From NCBI GenBank assembly GCA_038253555.1, contig JBBSGZ010000026.1, forward strand, positions 1 to 34,777: DNA of 34,777 nt. The letters are read 5' to 3'. The notes below the pieces were generated by a model. That model saw only the letters and a list, made by a program, of their open reading frames with translations, searched no databases and was not told where the DNA came from. Each line of letters opens with the position of its first letter. The stretch's first letter is position 1. This stretch comes from JALYUA01 sp038253555 (GTDB lineage: Bacteria > Acidobacteriota > Thermoanaerobaculia > UBA5066 > Gp7-AA6). Made by a program: the position numbers and the translations under genes. Of this stretch, positions 1-7,778 are shown in pieces.

Positions 1-2
1 AG

Positions 3-251
3 ATCACGGTCAATGCGCTCTGCCCGGGCTGGGTGGAGAGCGAAATGGCGCGGGAGGGTTTCCGGCAGATCGGCCGGATGAAAGGAACCTCCCTCGACGA
101 CGGCCGCGAGGCGGCGGCTCGCATGGCTCCTCTCGGCCGCGTGCTGGATCCCGCGGAAGTCGCGGGCCTCGCGGCCTACCTCGCGTCCGACGACGCGAGG
201 TCCGTGACGGGCCAGGCGATCGTCATCGACGGCGGACAGGTGATGCCGTGA
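3..251 (+). CDS. SDR family oxidoreductase, C-terminal fragment (5' end outside window)
   Basis: The window opens inside this gene; 82 codons plus stop remain. The visible part has the hallmarks of the C-terminal third of a classical short-chain dehydrogenase/reductase: the VNALCPGWVESEM segment (the PG turn after the sixth beta strand), then an AAYLASDDARSVTGQ segment and the terminal IVIDGG box typical of FabG-like and 3-hydroxybutyrate-dehydrogenase-like enzymes. The NAD(P)-binding and catalytic Tyr/Lys regions lie outside the window, so substrate and cofactor cannot be judged. It reads in the same direction as the next gene, about 50 nt away, and may be co-transcribed with it. Family assignment is solid; function beyond oxidoreductase is not visible. 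Confidence 0.9.
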   Translation: MTVNALCPGWVESEMAREGFRQIGRMKGTSLDDGREAAARMAPLGRVLDPAEVAGLAAYLASDDARSVTGQAIVIDGGQVMP

Positions 252-302
252 GCAGGGAACAGAACCGGAAATGGACGATGGACCACTGAGATGGGAGGAC
301 AG

Positions 303-980
303 ATGACGCGCACCGAATTCCTCGAAGCCCTCGACCTTCTCGTCGCGGAAAAACACCTCTTGAAACACCGGTTCTACGTGCTCTGGACGCAGGGAAAGCT
401 TTCGCGGGAGCAGCTGCGGGAGTACGCGATCTCCTACTACCCGCACGTGGCCGCGTTCCCGCGTTACGTCTCTGGCGTTCACTCCCACTCGGCGGACCCG
501 GCGCTGCGGCAGGAGCTGCTCGAGAACCTGATCGAAGAGGAGCGCGGGGAAGAAAACCATCCCGCGCTGTGGCGCCGGTTCGCCGCCTCGCTCGGGGCCC
601 CGTCGGACCTGGCCGCGCAGCCTCGTACGCCCGAGGTCGCGGCGCTCGTGGACTGCTTCCTGGAGACGACCGGCGGCGGTTCCGTCCCGGAAGGGCTCGC
701 GGCTCTCTATGCCTACGAGTCGCAGATCCCCGAGATCGCGCGGACGAAGCGCGAGGGCCTCGCCGCTTTTTACGGCATCGACGATCCGGACGCTGTGCGC
801 TTCTTCACCGTTCACGAGGCGGCCGATGTGTGGCACCGGCAGGTCGAGCGCGAGGGTCTCGGGCGCGTCGCCGGGAGCGAGGCGGACCGCGAGAACGCCC
901 TGGCCGCGGCGCGGCGCTGCCTCGAGGCGTTGAACGGGGCCCTGGACGGCATTCTGCGCGAGTGCGGTCTCGCCGCTTGA
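303..980 (+). CDS. CADD-type TENA/PqqC-fold protein, probable self-sacrificing para-aminobenzoate synthase
   Basis: A 225-aa all-helical protein of the TENA/THI-4/PqqC fold that matches the CADD subgroup (Chlamydia protein associating with death domains), linked to para-aminobenzoate formation for folate. Shared landmarks with Chlamydia trachomatis CADD, as I recall that sequence, are KHLLKHRFYVLW near the N-terminus, YESQIP, and HEAADVWH. The expected dimetal ligands are present at E79, H86, E139, H171, D175 and H178. The tyrosine consumed in CADD (Tyr27) aligns with Y25, and the amino-donor lysine (Lys152) with K149. I chose the ATG at 303, where GGAGGA lies 3 nt upstream and CADD-like homology begins at once; an in-frame ATG at 291 adds four residues and has no ribosome site. 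The HAD gene follows 7 nt later, suggesting an operon. Family call is strong; the pABA role is inferred from conserved residues. Confidence 0.85.
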   Translation: MTRTEFLEALDLLVAEKHLLKHRFYVLWTQGKLSREQLREYAISYYPHVAAFPRYVSGVHSHSADPALRQELLENLIEEERGEENHPALWRRFAASLGAPSDLAAQPRTPEVAALVDCFLETTGGGSVPEGLAALYAYESQIPEIARTKREGLAAFYGIDDPDAVRFFTVHEAADVWHRQVEREGLGRVAGSEADRENALAAARRCLEALNGALDGILRECGLAA

Positions 981-987
981 ACCGGGC

Positions 988-1692
988 GTGATCCGCGGTG
1001 TCCTGTTCGACGCGGGGTTGACCCTCGTCCATCCGAATCCCCCCGTCGAACAGGTCTACGCCCGCGAGCTCTCCGCGGACGGCGCCCGTTTCTCTCCCGA
1101 AGAGCTCGCGGTCGCGCTCACGCAGGCCTGGGAGGAAGTTCAGGCCGAAGGAAAACCGGACCGCTATTCGGGCGTCCGGGGAGAGGGCGCGTTCTGGGGC
1201 GCGTTCGTCAACCGGGTGCGCGCGCGGCTGGACGGTGGAGAGATCTCGCCCGGCTGTTTCGAGCGACTCGCGGCGCACTTCCGCGAAACGTCGTCCTGGG
1301 CCGTCTACCCCGACGTGGAGGAGACGCTCGACGACCTCGCGCGGCGCGGACTCCCCCTCGGGATCGTGTCGAACTGGGACTCGTCTCTGCCGTCTCTCCT
1401 GGACGCCCTGGCGCTTTCGCCGCGGTTCCGCGCCGTCGTGGTCTCGGCGATCGAGGAGACGGGAAAGCCGGACTCCGAAATTTTCCTCCGGGCCTGCTCG
1501 CGGATCGGTCTCGAGCCGCGGGAGTGCCTCCACGTCGGAGATTCGCGCCGCGAGGATTTTGACGGCGCGCGCTCCGCGGGACTTCACGCCGTGTTGCTCG
1601 ATCGCACCGGGCGGCACAGGGATCTTCCGCCGGAGAGCCGGATCGCCTCGTTGCGGGAGCTTGGGCGGGTGATGGGCCGCGAACTGGGGTAG
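988..1692 (+). CDS. HAD-IA family hydrolase (HDHD3/DREG-2-like)
   Basis: A 234-aa haloacid dehalogenase superfamily protein with a GTG start 7 nt after the CADD-like gene. Motif I is FDAGLT, with the nucleophile at D8. Motif II is S128 in VSNWDSS, motif III is K160 in GKPDSE, and motif IV is the acidic D185 and D190 in HVGDSRREDF. A helical cap occupies roughly residues 15-100, as in subfamily IA. Position 10 is Gly where most HAD phosphatases have the second, general-acid Asp. That G variant is known in HDHD3/DREG-2-like and dehalogenase-like branches, so ordinary phosphomonoesterase activity should not be assumed. A role dephosphorylating a folate or pABA intermediate beside the CADD-like gene is possible but is only a neighbourhood guess. 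Confidence 0.88.
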   Translation: MIRGVLFDAGLTLVHPNPPVEQVYARELSADGARFSPEELAVALTQAWEEVQAEGKPDRYSGVRGEGAFWGAFVNRVRARLDGGEISPGCFERLAAHFRETSSWAVYPDVEETLDDLARRGLPLGIVSNWDSSLPSLLDALALSPRFRAVVVSAIEETGKPDSEIFLRACSRIGLEPRECLHVGDSRREDFDGARSAGLHAVLLDRTGRHRDLPPESRIASLRELGRVMGRELG

Positions 1693-1768
1693 GCGAGCGG
1701 GCGAAGGGCGAACCAGGGAACCGAACCGCTGGCCGTTTCCCGGTCCTCTTCTTGCAGGGAGATGGACG

Positions 1769-1948
1769 ATGAGTACCGAAACTCCCGGAAGCGCGACGCC
1801 GATCGGCGAGCCTCCGACTCCCGGCGGCCCGAGCCCGCCGCTGCGAGACCCCCTCCCCTCTCAGCCTCCCGCGGAAAAGCCGCCGGCGCCGCCGCCCGCG
1901 GAGGACCCCCCGAAGCCCGGAGACCCTCCCGCCGACGAGCTTCGCTGA
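1769..1948 (+). CDS. small proline-rich hypothetical protein (59 aa)
   Basis: An ATG-initiated 59-codon frame in the 320-bp gap between the HAD gene and the permease. It is preceded by a GGGAGA ribosome-site-like sequence at 1758-1763, about 5 nt before the ATG. The peptide is roughly 40% proline with interspersed Glu, Asp, Gly and Ser (for example PPAEKPPAPPPAEDPP), has no hydrophobic segment or signal peptide, and would be intrinsically disordered. The competing frame in the same place is arginine-rich and looks like a GC-driven shadow. The acidic, low-arginine composition and the ribosome site favour a real short gene. No family is recognised. Apart from this ORF and the permease promoter, the gap holds nothing I can identify. 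Confidence 0.45.
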   Translation: MSTETPGSATPIGEPPTPGGPSPPLRDPLPSQPPAEKPPAPPPAEDPPKPGDPPADELR

Positions 1949-1996
1949 GGCCGCCGGTCGCAGGAGAATTCCGCTTCGGAATCCCGGGTCTCCTGC

Positions 1997-2002
1997 TATC
2001 CT
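1997..2002 (+). promoter_or_regulatory. -10-like TATCCT just ahead of the amino acid permease
   Basis: TATCCT is preceded by TG and one base (extended -10 form) and sits 10 nt before the TTG start of the permease, with no Shine-Dalgarno between. Transcription would begin about 1-4 nt before the start codon, so the mRNA would be essentially leaderless. No clear -35 element is seen. Confidence 0.5.
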
Positions 2003-2012
2003 GCGCGCCAAC

Positions 2013-3521
2013 TTGAGCTTGGCGTCCCAGCTCCTCCGCCGGAAGTCTCTCGACGCCCTCGTCGCAGAGACGGAGGAGCCCGGGCACAAGTTGAAGCGCG
2101 CTCTGGGCCCCTGGAACGTGGTCGCGCTCGGCGTCGGCGCGATCATCGGGGCCGGCATCTTCGCCACGATCGGCACCGCGGCGGCCGGCGACGCCTCCCG
2201 CCCGGGCGCCGGTCCCGCGCTCATCCTCTCGTTCGTTCTGACAGCCGCCGTGTGCGGATTCACCGCGCTCTGCTACGCCGAATTCGCCTCCATGGTGCCG
2301 GTGGCGGGCTCCGCCTACACCTACTCGTACGGCACGCTCGGAGAGCTCGTCGCCTGGATCATCGGGTGGGACCTGATGATCGAGTACGCGATCGGCAACG
2401 TCGCGGTCGCGATCTCCTGGGCCAACTACTTCAACACCTTCCTCGAGGGCTTCGGCATCCGGATCCCGCCGTGGCTCGCCGTCGACTACCAGACCGCTCT
2501 TTCCAAGATGCCGAAAGTCGTGGCCGCGGCGCCCCACATTTTCGGCGTCCCGATCATCGTGAACATCTTCGCGGTGATGATCGTCACGCTCATCACGATC
2601 GTCCTCGTCTGGGGGATCAAGGAGTCGGCGAACTTCAACTTCTGGATGGTCGTGATCAAGCTGCTCGTGCTCGGCTTCTTCGTGATCGTCTGCTTCAAGT
2701 ACGTGAAGCCTGCGCACTGGCACCCCTTCGCCCCGAACGGCTTCCAGGGGATCGCTTCGGGGGCCGCCATCGTGTTCTTCGCCTACATCGGGTTCGACGC
2801 GGTCTCGACCGTCGCCGAGGAGTGCCGCAATCCCAAACGCGACATGCCGATCGGGATCATCGGTTCCCTGATCCTGTGCACGGTCATCTACGCCATCATC
2901 GCGGCGGTTTTCACCGGCCTGATTCCGTACTCCGCGCTGACGAAGACCCTTTCGACCGAGCAGGCGGAGCCGCTCACGCTGGCGATGAGGTTCGCCGCCA
3001 TGCCGAACTGGATGGTGGGAGTCGTGGCGTTCGGGTCCGTGGTCGCGCACACGGCCGTGCTGCTCGTGTTCCAGATGGGGCAGCCTCGGATTTTCTTCGC
3101 GATGTCGCGGGACGGACTGCTCCCGCCCTGGTTCGCGAAGGTGCACCCGAAATTCAAGACCCCGCACGTCGCGACGATCATCACGGGCGTCTTCGTCGGG
3201 GTCGCCTCGCTCTTCTCGTCGCTCGACGAAATGGTCAACCTGACCAACATCGGGACGCTTTTCGCGTTTCTGCTCGTCTGCGTCGGAATCATCATCCTGC
3301 GCATCCGGGAGCCCGACCGCGAGCGCGGCTTCCGCGTGCCGGGCGGAACGTGGATGCTGCCGGTGATGGGCGCGGCGTCGTGTGTCTTTCTGGCCCGCTA
3401 CCTCCCGCGCGAATCGTGGTGGCGATTCGGGATCTGGCTCGCGATCGGGATCGTCGTGTACTTCTTCTACGGCTTCAAGCACAGCCGCCTGAGGGCGCAT
3501 CCGGAGGAGCGCGGGAACTAG
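2013..3521 (+). CDS. APC superfamily amino acid permease (cationic amino acid transporter type)
   Basis: A 502-aa inner-membrane transporter of the APC superfamily, closest in style to the CAT group (TC 2.A.3.3; YfnA-like). Residues 1-30 are cytoplasmic and include the family's LKRALGPWNVVALGVGAIIG entry into TM1, with the GAIIGAGIF substrate-binding unwound helix. About 12-13 further hydrophobic segments follow. FFAYIGFDAVSTVAEE is the conserved TM6 region, with the following PKRDMPIGI loop. The C-terminal stretch ending RFGIWLAIGIVVYFFYG is also typical of CATs. Start is TTG at 2013, supported by a -10-like hexamer 10 nt upstream; an in-frame TTG at 2019 is a minor alternative. The gene appears to be transcribed alone. 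Substrate, perhaps a cationic or branched-chain amino acid, cannot be told from sequence. Confidence 0.93.
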   Translation: MSLASQLLRRKSLDALVAETEEPGHKLKRALGPWNVVALGVGAIIGAGIFATIGTAAAGDASRPGAGPALILSFVLTAAVCGFTALCYAEFASMVPVAGSAYTYSYGTLGELVAWIIGWDLMIEYAIGNVAVAISWANYFNTFLEGFGIRIPPWLAVDYQTALSKMPKVVAAAPHIFGVPIIVNIFAVMIVTLITIVLVWGIKESANFNFWMVVIKLLVLGFFVIVCFKYVKPAHWHPFAPNGFQGIASGAAIVFFAYIGFDAVSTVAEECRNPKRDMPIGIIGSLILCTVIYAIIAAVFTGLIPYSALTKTLSTEQAEPLTLAMRFAAMPNWMVGVVAFGSVVAHTAVLLVFQMGQPRIFFAMSRDGLLPPWFAKVHPKFKTPHVATIITGVFVGVASLFSSLDEMVNLTNIGTLFAFLLVCVGIIILRIREPDRERGFRVPGGTWMLPVMGAASCVFLARYLPRESWWRFGIWLAIGIVVYFFYGFKHSRLRAHPEERGN

Positions 3522-3628
3522 AGCGCTCCGGGCGAGGAACGAGCGGTGTGTGATGCGTCGCGACCTCTGAGCGGACCGGCCCGCGCCCCTGACCCGCGAA
3601 ACTCCAATTCCCCATGGAGCGCCTCACC

Positions 3629-3637
3629 TGTTACGCT
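3629..3637 (+). promoter_or_regulatory. extended -10 promoter (TGTTACGCT) for the small secreted protein
   Basis: TG-T-TACGCT is a good extended -10 match. The predicted start of transcription near 3644 leaves a short leader that carries GGAGG at 3645-3649, six nt ahead of the ATG at 3656. This is one of the few genes here with a conventional ribosome site. Confidence 0.45.
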
Positions 3638-3655
3638 GCGAAGTGGAGGTCTCAG

Positions 3656-4135
3656 ATGGCAAAACGTCTCCCCATTTTTCTCGCGGCCGCTTTGACGATC
3701 GTTCTCGTGTCGCCTCTTTCCGCCGAGCTCGTCTCAAAAAAATTCGACTGGTCCCCCGTCGGGGGCATCCAGAGAGTCGACATGCAGCTGAACGATGTCG
3801 CGATCTCCGAGGTCCGGTTCGATCTCGGCGACACCGTTGCGCCGATCCGCGTGTCGAGCGCGAAGGCGGTCGTCCGCGTCGACAACAATTCCCAGGTCGA
3901 TCAGGAAGTCGGCGTCGCGATCGCGGTCTTCGATGCCGAGGGCAATCTCGTCGCCGCGGGCGACGGCGGCAACAAGGTCGGAGACTTGAACAAGGGAGAC
4001 CGGAGCGAGTTCACCCTGCACTTCTCCTACGTGTACCGAAACCTGCGTTCGGCGCGCTCCTTCCTCATCACCCTGGAGACCAAGACGAAGGGCGGCAAGG
4101 CAAAGTGGGCCCCGAAACCGACCCCGACGTCTTGA
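3656..4135 (+). CDS. small exported protein, probable beta-sandwich, unknown function
   Basis: A 159-aa protein with a clear Sec signal peptide: MAKR, then a hydrophobic core to about residue 20, and an SAE cleavage region giving a mature start near residue 24. The mature part alternates hydrophobic and polar residues in short strands (AVVRVDNNSQ, EVGVAIAVFDAEGNLVAAG, RSEFTLHFSYVY), a pattern of Ig-like or FxLYD-like beta sandwiches. It ends in a Lys/Pro-rich tail. I do not recognise a named family. The ATG at 3656 is fixed by GGAGG 6 nt upstream; a longer frame from 3614 would bury the signal peptide. The gene has its own promoter and runs convergently into the lipocalin-like gene, with only 13 bp between stops. 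Confidence 0.8.
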   Translation: MAKRLPIFLAAALTIVLVSPLSAELVSKKFDWSPVGGIQRVDMQLNDVAISEVRFDLGDTVAPIRVSSAKAVVRVDNNSQVDQEVGVAIAVFDAEGNLVAAGDGGNKVGDLNKGDRSEFTLHFSYVYRNLRSARSFLITLETKTKGGKAKWAPKPTPTS

Positions 4136-4148
4136 CCCGCCGGTCCCC

Positions 4149-5210
4149 CTAACGGCTGGTGAACCCCGGGACGTCCCGGCCCGAGTACCCGGTCAGCTCG
4201 GCGTAACCCTTTCCCGTGAGGGGTTTGCCGCCGCGCTGGCCCGTCACGCGGCACGCCCCTTCCCAGTAGGTGACGCCCGTCGAGCGGCCCGTGACGAGCT
4301 CCTGGTCGGCAACCAGCGGCTCCACCCGAAGCGCGAGCGAGAGCCGCGGGAGCGCGATGTCCCAGCCGGAGGGATAAACGCCCTTCGACCGCGGCGACCG
4401 CCACTCTCCCGTCGCGCGAAAGCGGACCTCGTCCCACCGCAGGGGGACGGGATCTCCCGACGGCGGCACAAAAATCCCGGAGGAAAAAGGCGTCGCCCCG
4501 CCGTCCTTCGTCCGGATGCGGTAAAGCATCAGCTCGCTTCGGTCGTCGAGCTGGAGCGCGAACCAGTCCCAACCCGCCGCCCCGGCGGGGAGCGCTCCCG
4601 GGCCCCACTCGTGGTCGAACCACGCGGTCCCGGACAGGGCCGAGCGGCGGCCCCCTTCGACGAGAGTGCCGGAGGCTTCGAGAAGCGGGATCGAGACGTA
4701 ATGCGAGTACTCGTTTTCGCCCGGCCCCTTCCGCGAGAAGCCTTTCTGTCCCTGGAGGACGGGGGGCTTCGCGGCGGTCAAGACGAGATCGACGGCGCGC
4801 TTTTCCCACCGCAGGCGCAACCGGTGGACTTTGTCCTGCGCGCTCGCGGACCAGTCCTCGTTGGAGACCTCGAGCCGGCCTTCGGCGAACTCCGCGATGC
4901 CCGGCAGGATCAGGTGCGCTTTTTCCTGGAACTCGAACGCGCGCCGCGCGCCGTCGGTCCAGGCGCCGTGCGCGAGCGCGAAGTCGCCGACGCGGAAAAA
5001 AGTGAGCTGGAACCCGAACGGATGACCCGCCGGATCGGAGAGATTCCCCGTGTAGTACCACCACTCGATCGCGGCGGCGGGGTGCGAACCGTGGTCTCGG
5101 GGAAACGCGAGGGAAGGCGCGGGTGGGGGCGCGGATCCGAGGACGAGCAGACACGAGGACAGCAGGAGCCCGCACGCGGCGACACGCGGACCGGCCGCCA
5201 GCCGCTTCAT
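4149..5210 (-). CDS. lipocalin-like AttH/CrtC-family putative lipoprotein
   Basis: A 353-aa exported protein and last gene of a three-gene minus-strand ABC operon; its ATG overlaps the permease stop as ATGA. The signal sequence ends in LSSC with C20 as a plausible lipidation site, so it is probably a lipoprotein. The body carries the signatures of the AttH/hydroxyneurosporene synthase (CrtC) lipocalin-like family: EWWYYTGNL near residue 50, and AWFDHEWG about two thirds of the way along. In AttEFGH systems the AttH-type protein is the extracytoplasmic partner of an FtsX-type exporter, and the gene order here fits that. No carotenoid genes are nearby, so a carotenoid hydratase role is unlikely. 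The transported lipid or ligand is unknown. Confidence 0.85.
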   Translation of the reverse strand: MKRLAAGPRVAACGLLLSSCLLVLGSAPPPAPSLAFPRDHGSHPAAAIEWWYYTGNLSDPAGHPFGFQLTFFRVGDFALAHGAWTDGARRAFEFQEKAHLILPGIAEFAEGRLEVSNEDWSASAQDKVHRLRLRWEKRAVDLVLTAAKPPVLQGQKGFSRKGPGENEYSHYVSIPLLEASGTLVEGGRRSALSGTAWFDHEWGPGALPAGAAGWDWFALQLDDRSELMLYRIRTKDGGATPFSSGIFVPPSGDPVPLRWDEVRFRATGEWRSPRSKGVYPSGWDIALPRLSLALRVEPLVADQELVTGRSTGVTYWEGACRVTGQRGGKPLTGKGYAELTGYSGRDVPGFTSR

Positions 5211-7774
5211 TCTTCCGCCAGGGCCGCGGCCGGGTCGACGGCGGCCGCCAGGCGGCCGGGGAACACGCCGGCCAGGATCGACGCGGCGAGGACCAGGGCC
5301 GCCGCTCCCGCCAGGGTTCCGACGGGAACGTCGAGGGAGACGGTCCACCCGAAGGACTGAGGATTGATCACGGCCAGGAGAAGATAGGCGAACGCGGCGC
5401 CGGCGGCGACCGCGGCGGCCGTCGCCACCACGCCCGTCAGCGCCGCCTCGACGAGGACGGCGCCGCGGATCTGTTCCCGGGAGGCGCCGATCGCCCGCAG
5501 CAGACCGAAGGTGCGGCGCCTCTCGACCGCGGAGGCGAGCAGCGCGTTGGCGATGCCGAGGATGGCGACCGCGACGGCGATCGCCTCGAGCCCGCGCGTG
5601 ACCGCGAAGGTGCGGTCGAAGATCCGGAGGACTTCCCGACGGAGCTCGCGGTTGGTCGAAATCGAAAGCGCGTACCGGCCGCGGGCGGCCGTCACGATCG
5701 AGCGGCGCAGCGCCGCCGGATCGACACCCGGCGCCGCGAGGACCGCGACGCTCGAGACGCGGCGGTCGCCGAAGACCGAGAGGTAGAGCTCCCGGTCGAG
5801 CATCACCGTGCCCCGGTCGTTCGAGTAGTCTCGATAGACGCCGGCGACCGCAAACGAGCGCGGACCTCGGGGCGTGTCGATCGTCACCCGCCCCCCGGAG
5901 GAGACCCCGAACCGTCGGGCGAACGGCTCCGAGATGAGAGCGGCGCCCTCGCGGCGGGCGCGATCGGCGGTCGCGCGCGGGTCCGCGCCGTCTAAGAACG
6001 GCAGTCCGCCGATCCGCGCGACGACGCGGAAATCCCCCGACCCGAGCGTGTACGGCCGGCCCTCGAAGGCGGCCTCGCGGGCGCGGAAGGGATCGACGGC
6101 GGCGACCCCGGGCAAAGAGCCGATGAACCCGACGACGTCCTCGGGAAGGTCGCCCACGATGCCGGAGCTCTTTCCCGCGGCGGCTTTCACCCACAAGTCC
6201 GACCGCAGGGTGGTCTCGACCCAGACGCGGACGGTCTGGCGGATGGACGCGACCGTCACGATCATCGCGAGCGTCATGCCGAGGGCCATCGCCAGGGCGG
6301 TGACGGCAATTCCGTTGCGGGCCAGCGCTCCGCCGAAAAAACCTGCCCCGAGCGGTCCGGGCGCTCCCAACAGCGGCCCGAGGACCCGGCGCGATCCGCG
6401 CGCGGAAAGCCGCACGAAAAGCGGTGCGCCCAGCGCCAGGGCGGCTACGATCAGCCCCACCGCCGCAAAGCCGAAGAAGGGGAAGCCGTCGACGGGAGGA
6501 AGACGCGACGCCGCCGCCGCCAGCCCCAGGGCGCCGAGCGCCGCCAGGGCCCGGGGAGCGAGTCGCGCGCGGCGCACCGCCTCGACGGAGCCGGCGCGCA
6601 TGGCGGGAGAAGGCGGAATACGGGTGGCTTCCGCCGCGGGGATGATCGTCGCGAGAAGAGCGGCTCCCAGTCCGACGACGCCGGCGAGTAAGGCGGGAGA
6701 GGCGAAGCTGCCTCCCGCGATTTTCGCGGTCGGGAGGTAGATGTTCGAAATCGTGCCCCCGATGGCCCGCAGGGCCGCCCGGGCGAGAAAGACGCCGCCC
6801 ACCTCGCCGAGGAGTGTGCCCGCGACGCCGATCGCCGCGCCTTCGACGAGAAACACGGCAAAAATGAGCGATCGGGATGCGCCTACCGCCTTCAACGTGG
6901 CGATCTCGGGACGCCGTCTCAGCACCGAAATCGAAACGGCGTTGGCGATCAGGAACACGCCGACGAGAAGGGTCAGCGACCCGAGCGCGTTTAAGTTGAA
7001 TCGAAACGCGCGCACCATCCGATCGGCCGACGTCGCGGAGCGGTCCGGCGCCTCGATGCGGAGCCCCGCGGGCAGGCGCCCGGCGAGCGCGCGCCGGACG
7101 GCCGCGCGGTCGACCCCGGGGCGAAGCACGACGTCTACCCGGTCCGCCCGTCCCGGCCGTCCCAGGACGCGCTGGGCCGTCAAAAGATCGGTCAGGACGA
7201 GGTCCTCCCCGGCCGCCCGCGCGACTCCCGAGAAGCGGAGCAGACCGCCGACGTCGAGCGTTCGGGGGACGCCCCCCGCCACGACGCGCATGGGGGATCC
7301 GGGCCGCAGGGCATGCCGCCGCGCGAAGCTCTCCGACAGGAAGACGGTGTCTGCCCCGAAGCCACGCAGGATCGACGACTTGCCGGCGGGAGCGATGAGC
7401 TCCCACGACCGGATCGCTCCGTCGCCCGCGAGATCCACGCCCAGAAGATCCGCCGCCTCGCCGGTTCCGTCCTGGAGCACGACGACCCCGGTGACGGCGG
7501 GCGCGAACGATCCGAAGTCCCACAGGAAAGAGAAGGCGCGGAGCGCTTCCAGAGGCACTCCGACCGGCCCGGTCACCGTGAAGTCGCTGCGCCCGGCGAC
7601 CGATGCGGCGGCCTGGCGGAACGACTCGGTGACGCTGCGGTTGGCGAGGTGGATCGCCGCGATCGCCGCGACGCCGATCGCGACGCCCGCGACGGGAAGG
7701 ATCAGCCGGAGCGGATGCCGCTTCGCGGGACCGGTCACGAGCGCGCGCACGACGAGGCGCAGGGCGGGGATCAA
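5207..7774 (-). CDS. FtsX-type ABC transporter permease with two FtsX domains (AttF/G-like)
   Basis: An 855-aa inner-membrane permease of the MacB/LolCE superfamily. An N-terminal TM (about residues 25-45) is followed by a periplasmic MacB-type core domain. A first FtsX block starts at about residue 265 with the characteristic RRRPEIATLKAVGASR loop, then come extra TMs near 400-450, a second periplasmic domain, and a second FtsX block near 730 with ERRRTFGLLRAIGASREQI. This is the 'double FtsX' layout seen when two half-permeases such as AttF and AttG are fused. Start is TTG at 7774, 4 nt after the ATPase stop and without a ribosome site, so translation is probably coupled. Together with the ATPase and the lipocalin-like protein it should move a hydrophobic substrate or lipoprotein rather than a small nutrient. 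Confidence 0.9.
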   Translation of the reverse strand: MIPALRLVVRALVTGPAKRHPLRLILPVAGVAIGVAAIAAIHLANRSVTESFRQAAASVAGRSDFTVTGPVGVPLEALRAFSFLWDFGSFAPAVTGVVVLQDGTGEAADLLGVDLAGDGAIRSWELIAPAGKSSILRGFGADTVFLSESFARRHALRPGSPMRVVAGGVPRTLDVGGLLRFSGVARAAGEDLVLTDLLTAQRVLGRPGRADRVDVVLRPGVDRAAVRRALAGRLPAGLRIEAPDRSATSADRMVRAFRFNLNALGSLTLLVGVFLIANAVSISVLRRRPEIATLKAVGASRSLIFAVFLVEGAAIGVAGTLLGEVGGVFLARAALRAIGGTISNIYLPTAKIAGGSFASPALLAGVVGLGAALLATIIPAAEATRIPPSPAMRAGSVEAVRRARLAPRALAALGALGLAAAASRLPPVDGFPFFGFAAVGLIVAALALGAPLFVRLSARGSRRVLGPLLGAPGPLGAGFFGGALARNGIAVTALAMALGMTLAMIVTVASIRQTVRVWVETTLRSDLWVKAAAGKSSGIVGDLPEDVVGFIGSLPGVAAVDPFRAREAAFEGRPYTLGSGDFRVVARIGGLPFLDGADPRATADRARREGAALISEPFARRFGVSSGGRVTIDTPRGPRSFAVAGVYRDYSNDRGTVMLDRELYLSVFGDRRVSSVAVLAAPGVDPAALRRSIVTAARGRYALSISTNRELRREVLRIFDRTFAVTRGLEAIAVAVAILGIANALLASAVERRRTFGLLRAIGASREQIRGAVLVEAALTGVVATAAAVAAGAAFAYLLLAVINPQSFGWTVSLDVPVGTLAGAAALVLAASILAGVFPGRLAAAVDPAAALAEE

Positions 7775-7778
7775 CGGG

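Noticed and set aside
1762..2016. 84-codon frame overlapping the proline-rich ORF
   Set aside because: Arg-rich composition and no ribosome site; the ATG at 1769 in the other frame has a better-placed site and less biased charge.
1584..3500. 638-codon minus-strand open frame opposite the permease
   Set aside because: Extremely rich in Arg, Asp, Glu and His with no hydrophobic pattern or motif; it is the complement of a GC-rich membrane-protein gene on the plus strand.
5211..7523. Long minus-strand upstream extension of the lipocalin-like gene (open to 7523)
   Set aside because: It runs in another frame inside the FtsX permease gene on the same strand and is Arg/Gly/Pro-rich; the true start is the ATG at 5210 with a signal peptide directly after it.
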